64,000 nt of DNA from Cellulosimicrobium terreum (GTDB lineage Bacteria; Actinomycetota; Actinomycetes; Actinomycetales; Cellulomonadaceae): contig JACYFD010000003.1 in the NCBI GenBank assembly GCA_014803435.1, positions 124,001 to 188,000 of the forward strand, given 5' to 3'. The position numbers and the translations under genes were made by a program. Under the pieces are notes generated by a model, which made no database searches, was not told where the DNA came from, and saw nothing but the letters and a program-made list of their open reading frames with translations. Positions within the stretch are counted from its first letter, which is position 1; each line of letters starts with the position of its first letter. Positions 50,318 through 59,207 of this stretch are shown in pieces.

Positions 50318-51592
50318 TCACCCGGCAGCTCGCACGGAACCGACCGCGGCGGACAGCGCGGGGGCGAGATCGCCCGCGGGCGAGACGTCGACGACGGGCA
50401 CCCCCAGCCAGGCACCGAGCACGTGCAGCTCCGCCGCGAGACGCTCCGCCGTCGCCGCACCCACCGCCTGCTCGCGGTGCGCGGACAGCACGCGCAGCAC
50501 CCCCGCCCGACGGTCGGCCTTGAGGTCGACCCGGGCTGTGAGCGCCTCGCCCTCCAGGAAGGGCAGGACGTAGTAGCCGTGCACCCGCTTGTCCGCCGGG
50601 ACGTAGATCTCGATCCGGTAGTGCACGTCGAACAGGCGCTCGAGGCGCGTCCGTTCGAAGACGAGGGGGTCGAAGGGGTTGAGGAGCGTCGCGGCGGTCG
50701 CGCGGCGCGGCAGCACGGCGTCGGCGTGCAGGTACGTCGGCTCGTCCCAGCCGCGCACGGCGACCGGCCGGAGCGTTCCGGCGTCCACGAGCTCGGCGAG
50801 GGCGGTGCGCACCGCGGGCCCCGCGAGCCGGAAGTAGTCCTTGAAGCACCGCAGGGTGCCGACGCCGTGCGCCCTGGCCCCGATCTCGAGCAGCGCCCGG
50901 ACCGCGTCCGCGTCGGAGACGGGGGCCGCGGCGAGGACCGCGGGAGGGAGCACGCGCTCGGTGAGGTCGTAGGAGCGCTCGAACGCACCGTTGCGTCGCG
51001 CCGACGTGATCTCGCCCGTGAAGAACAGGAACTCGAGCGCACGCTTGGCCACGCTCCAGTTCCAGCCCCACTGGGACCGGTCGCGCGGGTGCGAGCGCCC
51101 GAGCTCCTCCAGGATCTCGTGGACCTCGCTCGCCGTGATCGGACCGCGCTCCGTCACGATGCGACGGACGTCCTCGACCGTCCCCGAGTGGCTCATCTCG
51201 ACGCCGCTGATGGCGCCCCACGCCTCGGTCCGGTACCGCCGACGCCGCCACTCGAGCAGCGGCCACGTGCTCGGCGGGACGTACGACGCGACGTGCGCCC
51301 ACGTCTCGACGAGCCGCCGTGGGGCCTTGCCGGCGGCGCGATCGAGGAGCGCCGTGTCGTACGGGCCGAGCCGTGCGTACAGCGGCATGAGGTGCGCCCG
51401 GGCCAGCACGTTGACCGAGTCGATCTGCAGCAGGCCGATCCGGTCGATCACGCCCTGGACGTGCCGCATCGTCGGCACGCCGTCCCGTCCTGCCCCACCC
51501 GCCCCGCCGAACGGACGTGGACGGTGGAGCCCTTGCGCAGCGAGCGCGACACGGCGGGCCTGGGACAGCGACAACGACTCGACGGTGACCAC
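50318..51592 (-). CDS. winged-helix DNA-binding protein, YcaQ/AlkZ family
   Basis: The 424-residue protein fits the HTH_42 family, whose best-studied members, AlkZ and YcaQ, are DNA glycosylases that unhook interstrand crosslinks. Seen motifs are VIDRIGLLQIDSVNVLARAH with the QxD/QxQ-type catalytic site of YcaQ, TWAHVASYVP, and LLNPFDPLVFERTRLERLFDVHYRIEIYVP. The QID in LLQIDSVN matches the YcaQ group rather than AlkZ. It starts at the ATG at 51592; a direct repeat (CCCGGCACCTCACCCG, 24 bases apart) lies beyond its stop. Confidence 0.88.
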   Translation of the reverse strand: MVTVESLSLSQARRVALAAQGLHRPRPFGGAGGAGRDGVPTMRHVQGVIDRIGLLQIDSVNVLARAHLMPLYARLGPYDTALLDRAAGKAPRRLVETWAHVASYVPPSTWPLLEWRRRRYRTEAWGAISGVEMSHSGTVEDVRRIVTERGPITASEVHEILEELGRSHPRDRSQWGWNWSVAKRALEFLFFTGEITSARRNGAFERSYDLTERVLPPAVLAAAPVSDADAVRALLEIGARAHGVGTLRCFKDYFRLAGPAVRTALAELVDAGTLRPVAVRGWDEPTYLHADAVLPRRATAATLLNPFDPLVFERTRLERLFDVHYRIEIYVPADKRVHGYYVLPFLEGEALTARVDLKADRRAGVLRVLSAHREQAVGAATAERLAAELHVLGAWLGVPVVDVSPAGDLAPALSAAVGSVRAAG

Positions 51593-51615
51593 GCCTCGAT
51601 CATGCCCGCGACCAC

Positions 51616-51649
51616 CGACAACGCCCCGCCTGTCGGCGGGGCGTTGTCG
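51616..51649 (-). terminator. terminator after hpf
   Basis: A 15-base perfect stem (51616-51630 and 51635-51649, CGACAACGCCCCGCC) with loop TGTC lies 25 bases after the hpf stop on the minus strand. Confidence 0.75.
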
Positions 51650-51674
51650 GGTGGGACAGGTCAGGCGGAGCGTG

Positions 51675-52328
51675 TCAGGCGGTCTTCTCGACCGGCGCCT
51701 GCGCGCAGTCGCACGACGTGTCGAGCGCGATGACGCCGTAGCTCCAGCCCTGGCGCCGGTAGGCGACCGAGGGACGTGAGGTCTCGACGTCGACGAAGAG
51801 GAAGAAGTCGTGACCGACCATCTCCATCTCGTAGAGGGCGTCGTCCATCGTCATGGGCTCCGCGGTGTGCAGCTTCTGGCGGACGACGACGGGCGAGTCG
51901 CCGAGCATCGTCTCCACCGCCTCGCCGGGCTCGTGGGGGGTCGTCGGGGCCGGCGGGGCTGGCGTCCCGTGCTCGGCGGGGTCGAACGGCCGCACGTCGA
52001 CGGGCGGGTCGACGGTGTGGTTGCGGTGGTCCTTGCGGCGGTCGCGCGCGCGGCGAAGACGCTCGGCGAGCTTGTCCATCGCCAGGTCGAGGGCTCCGAA
52101 CCTGTCGTCCGCCGCGGCTTCCGCACGCACCACCGGGCCCTTGGCCCGCACGGTGAGCTCGACACGCTCCCGGACTCCGGAGAGCCTCGGGTTGTTCTCG
52201 TGGGTGACCTCCACGTCCACGCGCTGCGCACTGGGCGACAGCTGCTGGACCTTGGCGAGCTTGTCCTCCGCGTGCTGACGGAAGCGGTCGGCCACCTCGG
52301 TGTGCCTGCCGACGACGACGATCTCCAT
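51675..52328 (-). CDS. hpf: ribosome hibernation promoting factor, long form
   Basis: HPF stores ribosomes as inactive 100S dimers under starvation. The 217 residues hold an N-terminal ribosome-binding domain (MEIVVVGRHTEVADRF, AQRVDVEVTHENNPRL), a Pro/Ala-rich linker and a C-terminal dimerisation domain (KLHTAEPMTMDDALYEMEMVGHDFFLFVD, VAYRRQGWSYGVIAL). That two-domain build marks the long class. I use the ATG at 52328, with GGAGG five bases upstream, rather than a GTG 12 bases earlier. The tail has the unusual CDCAQ. Confidence 0.95.
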   Translation of the reverse strand: MEIVVVGRHTEVADRFRQHAEDKLAKVQQLSPSAQRVDVEVTHENNPRLSGVRERVELTVRAKGPVVRAEAAADDRFGALDLAMDKLAERLRRARDRRKDHRNHTVDPPVDVRPFDPAEHGTPAPPAPTTPHEPGEAVETMLGDSPVVVRQKLHTAEPMTMDDALYEMEMVGHDFFLFVDVETSRPSVAYRRQGWSYGVIALDTSCDCAQAPVEKTA

Positions 52329-52516
52329 GTGATCCTCCACGAGGGTCTAGAAGACGCCCGGTTCCCGAGCGTCTGTCCGGTTCAGGTGGGGCACCCCTGC
52401 TGGGCGCCGGTGGGCTACCACCTCCTTGCGGCGCCGTACGGCGTCGCGCGCTCGGTACGATCGCGCGGCAACCGGCGCAGGAGTCCTGCTGAGCCCGGTA
52501 CCGCGGCGACTGGTCC

Positions 52517-53383
52517 TCAGCGTAACCCCCGGTACGGGGTGTCGGCAGCACCAACGGAAGGTGAACCGACGCCCTCCCCCGAGCTCCGTCCGGGCGTGGT
52601 GCGATCACCGCGGGGAGACGGTGTCGCGACCAGCGTGAAGGCCCCCAGCACCGGGATCGCCCGCCCCGACAGCGCACTCTCGCACGCGGCGATCGTCGCC
52701 CCGGTCGTGAGCACGTCGTCGATCAGCACGCACGCCGGGACGCTCCGGACGGGGGTGCCGACCAGGGCTCGTGCCGCCGCGGTACGCGCGAGCCGCACGA
52801 CCGTCAGGCGCGCGCCGCGTCCGCGCGATCCCAGGCCCACCTGGTCGCGTGAGCGGCGCTCCTGCACCAAGAGGCTCACGACGCGGGCCGCGCAGCCGGC
52901 AGAGCGCAGGCCCACGGCGAACGCGTCGGCGAGCACCGCGACCGGCTCTCGACCCCGGGCGCGGCGCGCGGCCCGCGACGTCGGGGCCGCGACCACCAGG
53001 AGTCCGCCCGCGGCGACCGGTCCCTGCCCGGCCACCGCGCGCAGGAGCGGGGCGAGTGCCGCGCCCGCAGACCGGACGGCGTCGCTCAGGGGGCGGTCGA
53101 GGTCGGCACGCCCGCGGTCCTTCCAGGCGACGACGACGTCGCGCAGCGGCCCCGAGTAGGACGCGAGCGCCCAGGTGGGCAGGGGTGGCACGCCGTCGAG
53201 GCGGTCGAGACGGGGTGCACCGTCCTCGACTCGACGCGCAGGGCCGGCGAGCGGGGTCAGGCAGTCCCGGCACCACCGGACGTCCGGGGTGCCGCATCCA
53301 GGGCACTCGACGGGGACGGCGAGGCGCACCAGGTCCTGGGCGGCGCGACGGGCGACGGAGCAGCGGTCGGGGTCCACGGCCAC
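52517..53383 (-). CDS. ComF-family phosphoribosyltransferase-like protein
   Basis: This 288-residue protein has an N-terminal zinc ribbon (Cys27, Cys30, Cys38, Cys41) and a C-terminal phosphoribosyltransferase domain with the PRPP loop VLIDDVLTTGATI. Its relatives include ComFC of transformation systems and Rv3242c, which lies at the same place between hpf and lpqB. No competence genes are near. The last 40 residues form a Ser/Gly/Pro tail that extends beyond the domain. A 188-base gap separates it from hpf. Confidence 0.88.
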   Translation of the reverse strand: MAVDPDRCSVARRAAQDLVRLAVPVECPGCGTPDVRWCRDCLTPLAGPARRVEDGAPRLDRLDGVPPLPTWALASYSGPLRDVVVAWKDRGRADLDRPLSDAVRSAGAALAPLLRAVAGQGPVAAGGLLVVAAPTSRAARRARGREPVAVLADAFAVGLRSAGCAARVVSLLVQERRSRDQVGLGSRGRGARLTVVRLARTAAARALVGTPVRSVPACVLIDDVLTTGATIAACESALSGRAIPVLGAFTLVATPSPRGDRTTPGRSSGEGVGSPSVGAADTPYRGLR

Positions 53384-53479
53384 ATCGTGGGGCCGGGCGG
53401 GAGTCCCGCACAGCCCGTGTACGACCGTTGTGGACGGGCCGCCCTCTGGACGCTCCTGTGGACGGCCAGGACCGAGCGG

Positions 53480-55180
53480 TCAGCCGGGATACGTCGGGAG
53501 GAGGACGTCGACGGCGACACGCGTCCACAGCGTCGACGGTCCCGCCGAGTACAGGCTCTGGTCGCTCGTCCCGAGCAGGACGGACGAGACACCGGGACCG
53601 GCGGCGACGGTGACCGCACCCTCCAGCGGGGACGACTGCCGGCTCGGGCCACCGACCGGGACGAGCTGCAGCCGGGCCGCGTCGTCGTTCCCCGTCCGGC
53701 CGAGGACGCCGAGCAGGGCAGCATCCGTCCACACGACCTGGGTGGCCGCGACGACCGGCTGGCCCACGCGGGTCGGTTCGGACAGCTGTACGGGTAGCCC
53801 CGTCTCGTCCCGCACGATCCCCGCGACGAGCACCTGGACGGAGGTCCCCGCACGGGTCAGGACCGCGATGCGGGCGCCGTCGGGCGCGACCCGCAGGCCG
53901 ACGACGGTACGTCCCTCCAGCCACGGCACCGCGACGGAGGCGTCGAGCGCCCCGTCGAGGCCGACGACCTGGAGCGACCCGGCCTGCACCTGGGGTCCGC
54001 TCCAGACGAGCCCGAACCGGTCGATGCTGGGCGCGACGAGGTCGTCGCCCGTCAGCAGGACCAGGGGGTCGGTACCGTCCGTCGGCACCGTCACGAGCCG
54101 GGTCCCGCCGTCGCGGACGACGAACTCGGCCTCCGTCGCCGCCCCCCGGAACGCGAGCGCCGTGGGCTCGAGCCCCACGATCGTCGCCGCTCCCTCGACC
54201 GGCTCGACCTGCCGTCCGTCCAGGGTCGAGATCCGGTCGCCCGCCAGCACGACCGGGTCGTCCGGCGTCGTCGCGGGCCCCACGTCCTGGGTCTGCGTGG
54301 CTCCCAGCGGGGTGCTGCCGACGTAGAGCTGGACGGTGCGGGGGGCCGGATCCCCCAGCGCCGCCTCGAGCTGGGCGACGAGCATCCCGCGGTCGGCCGA
54401 CGACGTCTCCGTCACAGCGTCCGTGAGCGGCACGACGACAGGCGTGCCGTCCTCGACGGTCACCGACTCGATGCTCAGTGCCGTGCCCTCGGGCACGACG
54501 GTGGCCACGGAGCCGCTCAGCCAGTCGACCGGGCCGGCGAGCGTCTCGCGCACCGCGAGCGTCTGCCAGTTGCGGCTGGGGAACCAACGCTCGTCGGGCA
54601 CGAGGTAGCGGCGGTCGGTCGTCGGGAACCAGAGGTCCGTGGCCCGGTACGTGCGGTCGAAGTTCGTGGCGGTGATCGCCAGCCCGTCGTCCGTCGTCTC
54701 GATGCGCCACTGGTCGTCGTCGTCGAGCACCAGGTCGTAGACGAGCTCCGTCGTGGTGCCCGGCGCCTGCTCGGAGTACACACCACGCTCGTCGACGACG
54801 CCGACGACCTGGCCGGTCGCGCGCACGGTGACGGTGCCCTCGTCGGCGGCGGAGTCGTCCACGTCGAGCGTGGGCTCGGACTCGAGCACGGCGACCTGGG
54901 CGAGCGGGCTCCACGTCGAGGCCGCGCCGGGCGTGAGGAACTCCGTCGCCACGTCGAAGGTGCCCGACGCCCCCCCGGCCTGCGCCGCGAGGAACCCCTG
55001 GACGATCTGCTCGGGCGGGGCGTCGGCGCGCGGCAGGTTCGCGCGCAGGTAGACGGGCCCGGGCGCCTCGACGACGGCCCGCCCGTCCATGACGGGACCG
55101 GAGGTGGGGATCGCGGCGCAGGCCGCGAGGGCCACGAGCCCGCCGAGCGCGGCGACCGTCGCGACGACGCGGCGGATCAT
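53480..55180 (-). CDS. lpqB: lipoprotein LpqB, partner of MtrAB
   Basis: LpqB is an extracytoplasmic lipoprotein that works with MtrB in cell-wall control. The lipobox LAACAA near residue 19 marks lipid attachment. A GerMN-type domain (LYLRANLP..VDWLSGSVATVVPEGT) and a beta-propeller-like C-terminal half (DRFGLVWSGPQVQAGSLQVVG, VVGLRVAPDGARIAVLTRAG) follow. At 566 residues it has the usual length. The ATG at 55180 overlaps mtrB by four bases and has GGAGG nearby. It completes the mtrA-mtrB-lpqB operon. Confidence 0.94.
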   Translation of the reverse strand: MIRRVVATVAALGGLVALAACAAIPTSGPVMDGRAVVEAPGPVYLRANLPRADAPPEQIVQGFLAAQAGGASGTFDVATEFLTPGAASTWSPLAQVAVLESEPTLDVDDSAADEGTVTVRATGQVVGVVDERGVYSEQAPGTTTELVYDLVLDDDDQWRIETTDDGLAITATNFDRTYRATDLWFPTTDRRYLVPDERWFPSRNWQTLAVRETLAGPVDWLSGSVATVVPEGTALSIESVTVEDGTPVVVPLTDAVTETSSADRGMLVAQLEAALGDPAPRTVQLYVGSTPLGATQTQDVGPATTPDDPVVLAGDRISTLDGRQVEPVEGAATIVGLEPTALAFRGAATEAEFVVRDGGTRLVTVPTDGTDPLVLLTGDDLVAPSIDRFGLVWSGPQVQAGSLQVVGLDGALDASVAVPWLEGRTVVGLRVAPDGARIAVLTRAGTSVQVLVAGIVRDETGLPVQLSEPTRVGQPVVAATQVVWTDAALLGVLGRTGNDDAARLQLVPVGGPSRQSSPLEGAVTVAAGPGVSSVLLGTSDQSLYSAGPSTLWTRVAVDVLLPTYPG

Positions 55181-56952
55181 CGGTCCTCCCCCGTCGACGA
55201 CCGACCCTGGGCGGGGACGATCGGGATGTCCCCGGTCAGGGCGGGGAGGTCGGCCGGGTCGACCGTGCCCTCGAGGTCCTCGGCGAGCGGCGTGGGCTCG
55301 CTCCACGTGCTCGGCAGGCCACGACCCGGTGCGGCCTCGGTGACCAGGGGCAACGGCGCGGAGCGCAGCCGGATGCCCGCCCGCCGGGGCAGCGTCAGCC
55401 GGAAGCTCGCACCCTGCCCCGGCCTGCCCCAGGCCTCGAGCCACCCGCCGTGCAGGTGCGCGTCCTCGAGGGAGATGGCCAGGCCGAGCCCGGTCCCTCC
55501 GGTCGTGCGCGCGCGGGCCGGGTCGGCACGCCAGAAGCGGTCGAAGACGTGCTCGACGTCCTGCTGCGACATGCCGACGCCGTGGTCGCGCACGACGACC
55601 GCGACCGCGTGCCCGTCTCCGGCCACGGTGATCTCGACCGGGCCCTCCTCCGCGTGCTCGATCGCGTTCACGAGGAGGTTGCGCACGATCCGCTCGACGC
55701 GCCGCGGGTCGACGTCCGCGGTCAGCCGCTCGTCGCCCAGGTGGACGGACAGCCACACGTTCTTGCGCTCGGCGAGCGGTGCCGCGTGCTCCACGGCGGC
55801 ACCCACGACGTCGCGCACGTCGCGCCGCTCCGCCTCGAGCGCCGCGGCGCCTGCGTCGAACCTGCTGATCTCCAGCAGGTCGGCGAGCAGGTCCTCGAAC
55901 CGGTCGAGCTGGGTCTGGAGGAGCTCGGTGGAGCGTCGCGACACCGGGTCGAAGTCCTCGCGCGTGGCGTACAGGACCTCCGACGCCATGCGGACCGTGG
56001 TGAGGGGCGTGCGCAGCTCGTGCGACACGTCGGAGACGAACCGGCGCTGGAGCATCGACAGCTCCTCCATCCGCCCGATCTGCTCCTGGAGGCTCTGCGC
56101 CATCTCGTTGAACGTGCGGGCGAGCGAGGCCATCTCGTCGTGCCCCTTGACGGGCAGCCGCTCGTCCAGGTGCCCGTCCGCGAGACGTTCCGCGACGCGC
56201 GCCGCGCCACGCACCGGTTGCACGGCCTGACGCGTGACCAGGGCCGTGATCCCGGCGAGGAGCGCGAGCAGGATGAGGGCACCGACGAGCAGGACGGACT
56301 GCAGGAACCGCAGCGTCTCCTGGTCCGCCTGGAGGTCGTACAGGTAGTAGAGCTCGAACGTGCCCGCCACCGGGACGTCGACCGTGGAGCCGACGACGAC
56401 ACCGGGCACGACCGGTGACTGCGGGTCGGAGGGCTGGAGCGGGATCGCGACCGACTGGAGCATCTGGGCTCCGTCCGCCTCGACGACCTGCTCGCGCATC
56501 TCGTCCGACACCAGCCCGTCGAGCTCACGGTTGGACGACACGTCGAGCAGCACGGACGGCTCTCCCTTCACGCGCCACAGGAACACCTCGCGCGACGCCG
56601 ACCCGCTCGACTGCAGCATCGCGTGCAGGTCGTAGAGGAGCGACTGCGCCTCGGACGTGGTCGACGCGGGTGAGGACGCGAGCGTGCGGCGCGCCTGGGC
56701 CGTGGACTGCGCGCTCTCGAGGTCGATCTCCTCGAGCCGCCGGTCGAACAGGCCGTCGCGCATCGAGTCCGACAGGTACGCGCCGAGCGCGGCGACGGTC
56801 ACGATGCCCACGGCGAGCGCCGACGACACGACGCGCAGCTGCATCGAGGAGCGCCACCGCCAGACGGCACGGCGCACGAAGGCGCGCACGCGGCGTCGGG
56901 CCCGGCGCAGCGCCGAGCGGGCCGAGTGCCACCGGCCGCCGTCAGCGCTCAC
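55177..56952 (-). CDS. mtrB: sensor histidine kinase MtrB
   Basis: MtrB is the membrane kinase for MtrA. It has two membrane segments (about residues 42-60 and 219-240), an outside domain of about 155 residues, a HAMP region, His311 in SDVSHELRTPLT, and ATPase motifs NLLVNAIEHAE, RDHGVGMSQQD and GGTGLGLAIS. A tail of about 60 residues is rich in Pro and Glu. The GTG at 56952 overlaps the mtrA stop (GTGA). The basic N-terminus (about 20 Arg in 40 residues) is marked. Confidence 0.95.
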   Translation of the reverse strand: MSADGGRWHSARSALRRARRRVRAFVRRAVWRWRSSMQLRVVSSALAVGIVTVAALGAYLSDSMRDGLFDRRLEEIDLESAQSTAQARRTLASSPASTTSEAQSLLYDLHAMLQSSGSASREVFLWRVKGEPSVLLDVSSNRELDGLVSDEMREQVVEADGAQMLQSVAIPLQPSDPQSPVVPGVVVGSTVDVPVAGTFELYYLYDLQADQETLRFLQSVLLVGALILLALLAGITALVTRQAVQPVRGAARVAERLADGHLDERLPVKGHDEMASLARTFNEMAQSLQEQIGRMEELSMLQRRFVSDVSHELRTPLTTVRMASEVLYATREDFDPVSRRSTELLQTQLDRFEDLLADLLEISRFDAGAAALEAERRDVRDVVGAAVEHAAPLAERKNVWLSVHLGDERLTADVDPRRVERIVRNLLVNAIEHAEEGPVEITVAGDGHAVAVVVRDHGVGMSQQDVEHVFDRFWRADPARARTTGGTGLGLAISLEDAHLHGGWLEAWGRPGQGASFRLTLPRRAGIRLRSAPLPLVTEAAPGRGLPSTWSEPTPLAEDLEGTVDPADLPALTGDIPIVPAQGRSSTGEDR

Positions 56953-57632
56953 GCGCGCGCCGTGCCCGCCTTGTAGCCGACGCCGCGGACGGTCAGGACG
57001 ATCTCCGGGCTCTCCGGGTCGTGCTCGATCTTGGAACGCAGGCGCTGGACGTGGACGTTCACGAGGCGCGTGTCCGCCGCGTGCCGGTAGCCCCACACCT
57101 TCTCGAGCAGGACCTCGCGCGTGAACACCTGCCAGGGCTTGCGCGCGAGCGCGACGAGGAGGTCGAACTCGAGGGGCGTGAGGGCGATCGCCTCGCCGTC
57201 CCGGGTGACACGGTGGCCCGTCACGTCGATCTCGACGTCGCCGACGCTCAGGTGCTCGGGCGCGGGCTCGTCGCTGCGGCGCAGGCGCGCACGGATGCGG
57301 GCGACGAGCTCCTTGGGCTTGAACGGCTTCGAGATGTAGTCGTCCGCGCCGGACTCGAGCCCGAGGACGACGTCCACGGTGTCGCTCTTCGCGGTGAGCA
57401 TGATGACGGGCACGCCCGACTCCGCCCGGATGAGCCGGCACACCTCGGTGCCGTCCTTGCCGGGCAGCATGAGGTCGAGCAGCACGAGGTCGGGCTGCGA
57501 GCTGCGGAACGTCTCCAGGGCGAGGTCGCCGTCGTCGCAGAAGACCGGATCGAACCCCTCGGATCGCAGGACGATGCCGATCATCTCGGCCAGAGCGGTG
57601 TCGTCGTCGACCACGAGCACGCGAACCTTCAT
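56949..57632 (-). CDS. mtrA: response regulator MtrA
   Basis: MtrA is the essential OmpR-type regulator of cell division and wall genes in actinobacteria. The receiver has VVDDDTALAEM, phosphorylation site Asp53 (LLDLMLPGKDG) and Lys in YISKPFKPKEL; the winged helix has ALTPLEFDLLVALARKPWQVFTREVLLEKVWGY and VNVHVQRLRSKI. The internal ATG at 57632 gives the normal 227 residues, 12 codons below the longest frame. A 195-base divergent gap lies ahead, presumably with its promoter. Confidence 0.96.
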   Translation of the reverse strand: MKVRVLVVDDDTALAEMIGIVLRSEGFDPVFCDDGDLALETFRSSQPDLVLLDLMLPGKDGTEVCRLIRAESGVPVIMLTAKSDTVDVVLGLESGADDYISKPFKPKELVARIRARLRRSDEPAPEHLSVGDVEIDVTGHRVTRDGEAIALTPLEFDLLVALARKPWQVFTREVLLEKVWGYRHAADTRLVNVHVQRLRSKIEHDPESPEIVLTVRGVGYKAGTARA

Positions 57633-57827
57633 GCGGACATGATGCCATCGCGGACGCGCCCGGCCCATGCACCGGCGGCGACGGCGCGGGTGAAGCGTCG
57701 CCAGGAACCGCCCTCGCCCGCCCCTCGTCGTACCGCTCTCCCCACCGGCGTCGTACTAGGGTGGCCTCGCCGCCGGGGTCACCCGGCGGGCGCCAGCGAC
57801 GCGACCTGACCGGGGGACCACGAGCAC

Positions 57828-59207
57828 ATGAGCACACCCGACACCTCCGAGACGCCGGACGGCCCCGTCCAGGGCGCACCGGACGCCGCCGGAGCACCGG
57901 TGCCGCCGCCCGCGGAACCTGCGGGGGCGAACGGCGGGTGGGGTTCACCGACGTACGGGACGCCCGGCTACGGTCCGGCGACCGGCGACGGCTCGGCACC
58001 GGCAGCACCGCCCCAGCCGCGCTACGGGCAGTACGCGCAGCCCGGTCAGCCGCAGCACGGGCAGCAGCAGTACGGGCAGCCGCAGTACGGACAGGGCCAA
58101 CCCGGTCAGCAGCCGCGGTACGGACAGGGTCAGTACGGACAGCAGCAGTACGGACAGCAGCAGTACGGACAGGGTCAGCCCGGTCAGCAGCCGCAGTACG
58201 GGCAAGGTCAGTACGGGCAGCCGCAGTTCGGGCAGCCCCAGTACGGTCCGCCCGCGGGTTTCGCCGGCGCGCCCTACGTCCCGCCCGCGTCGAAGCCGGG
58301 CATCATCCCGCTGCGCCCGTTGTCGCTCGGGGAGATCTTCGACGGCGCCTTCGGTGCGGTCCGGCACAACCCCCGCGTGATGCTGGGGATGAGCACGCTC
58401 GTCGTCGTGATCGCCACGATCATCGGTGCCCTGCTCGGGTACGCGTTCTCCGGCTACGTCGCCGAGCTCTTCGCCGACATGCCTGCCGAGACCGGCTTCT
58501 CCGGGAACGACGTCGCGACGCTCTACTCGACGACCATCGGGACAGCGCTCACCACGGGCATCGCGACACCGATCGTCAGCGGTCTCCTGACGGTGTCGAT
58601 CGGCCAGTCGGTCATCGGCCGCAAGGCCGCCGTCGGCGAGGTGTGGTCGCAGGTCGGTCGCCGCGCGTGGTTCCTCATCGGGTTCTCGCTGCTGCTCCTC
58701 GTCGCGAACACCCTCTTCATCGTGATCCTCGTCCTGCTCGTGGCGGCTGCCGCGACGGCCTCCCCGGGGCTGGCCGTCGTCATGATGCTCGTCGGGCTCG
58801 CCGGCTACCTCGTCGTCATCGTCTGGGTCGGCGCCCGCACGGGGCTGGTGACGCCCGCGCTCGCGCTCGAGGGCAAGCCCTTCTGGTCGACGGTCGGCCG
58901 GACGTGGCGGCTCACGCGCGGTTCGTTCTGGCGGCTCGTCGGCATCTACGCCCTCACGTACGTCGCCATGTACATCGTGGTGCAGATCCTCGTGACGCCC
59001 TTCAGCATCGTCGGTGTGATCCTGATGGGCGCGGGCCAGCTCGTCGCCGGCAACCTCGTCATGACGCTCGGGATCGCGGTCTCGACGATCGTGCTGACGC
59101 TGTTCGTCGGCAGCGTCGTCGCCCTGCTCTACATCGACCTGCGGATGCGGCGCGAGGGCCTCGACGTCGAGCTGACCGCGGCGGCGAGCGAGCAGCCGGC
59201 CCCGTGA
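57828..59207 (+). CDS. membrane protein with Tyr-Gly-Gln repeat N-terminus
   Basis: The 459 residues start with a Pro/Gly/Ala-rich stretch, then a YGQ-repeat region (about 65-141) with some 12 YGQ or FGQ units, then a core from residue 155 (KPGIIPLRPLSLGEIFDGAFGAV) with six or so membrane helices, including TLVVVIATIIGALLGYAF and LLLLVANTLFIVILVLLVAAA. The core resembles actinobacterial glycerophosphodiester-phosphodiesterase membrane domains, with no catalytic domain. It heads the DUF4129-DUF4350-MoxR-DUF58 operon; its stop overlaps the next gene (GTGA). Confidence 0.85.
   Translation: MSTPDTSETPDGPVQGAPDAAGAPVPPPAEPAGANGGWGSPTYGTPGYGPATGDGSAPAAPPQPRYGQYAQPGQPQHGQQQYGQPQYGQGQPGQQPRYGQGQYGQQQYGQQQYGQGQPGQQPQYGQGQYGQPQFGQPQYGPPAGFAGAPYVPPASKPGIIPLRPLSLGEIFDGAFGAVRHNPRVMLGMSTLVVVIATIIGALLGYAFSGYVAELFADMPAETGFSGNDVATLYSTTIGTALTTGIATPIVSGLLTVSIGQSVIGRKAAVGEVWSQVGRRAWFLIGFSLLLLVANTLFIVILVLLVAAAATASPGLAVVMMLVGLAGYLVVIVWVGARTGLVTPALALEGKPFWSTVGRTWRLTRGSFWRLVGIYALTYVAMYIVVQILVTPFSIVGVILMGAGQLVAGNLVMTLGIAVSTIVLTLFVGSVVALLYIDLRMRREGLDVELTAAASEQPAP
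58020..58250 (+). repeat. tandem repeat coding for Tyr-Gly-Gln units
   Basis: Short units built on CAGTACGG or TACGGACAG recur here, and a 78-base block (residues 87-105 and 113-131, same 19-residue order with one change) is present twice. It stays in frame. The array is a likely length polymorphism between strains. Confidence 0.75.

Noticed and set aside
50285-50324. Direct repeat CCCGGCACCTCACCCG beyond the YcaQ-like gene as an attachment site
   Set aside because: The copies are only 24 bases apart with no element between them. It looks like simple local duplication.
58020-58250. CRISPR-like array
   Set aside because: The repeats are short, in frame, without regular unique spacers, and encode YGQ units of a membrane protein.
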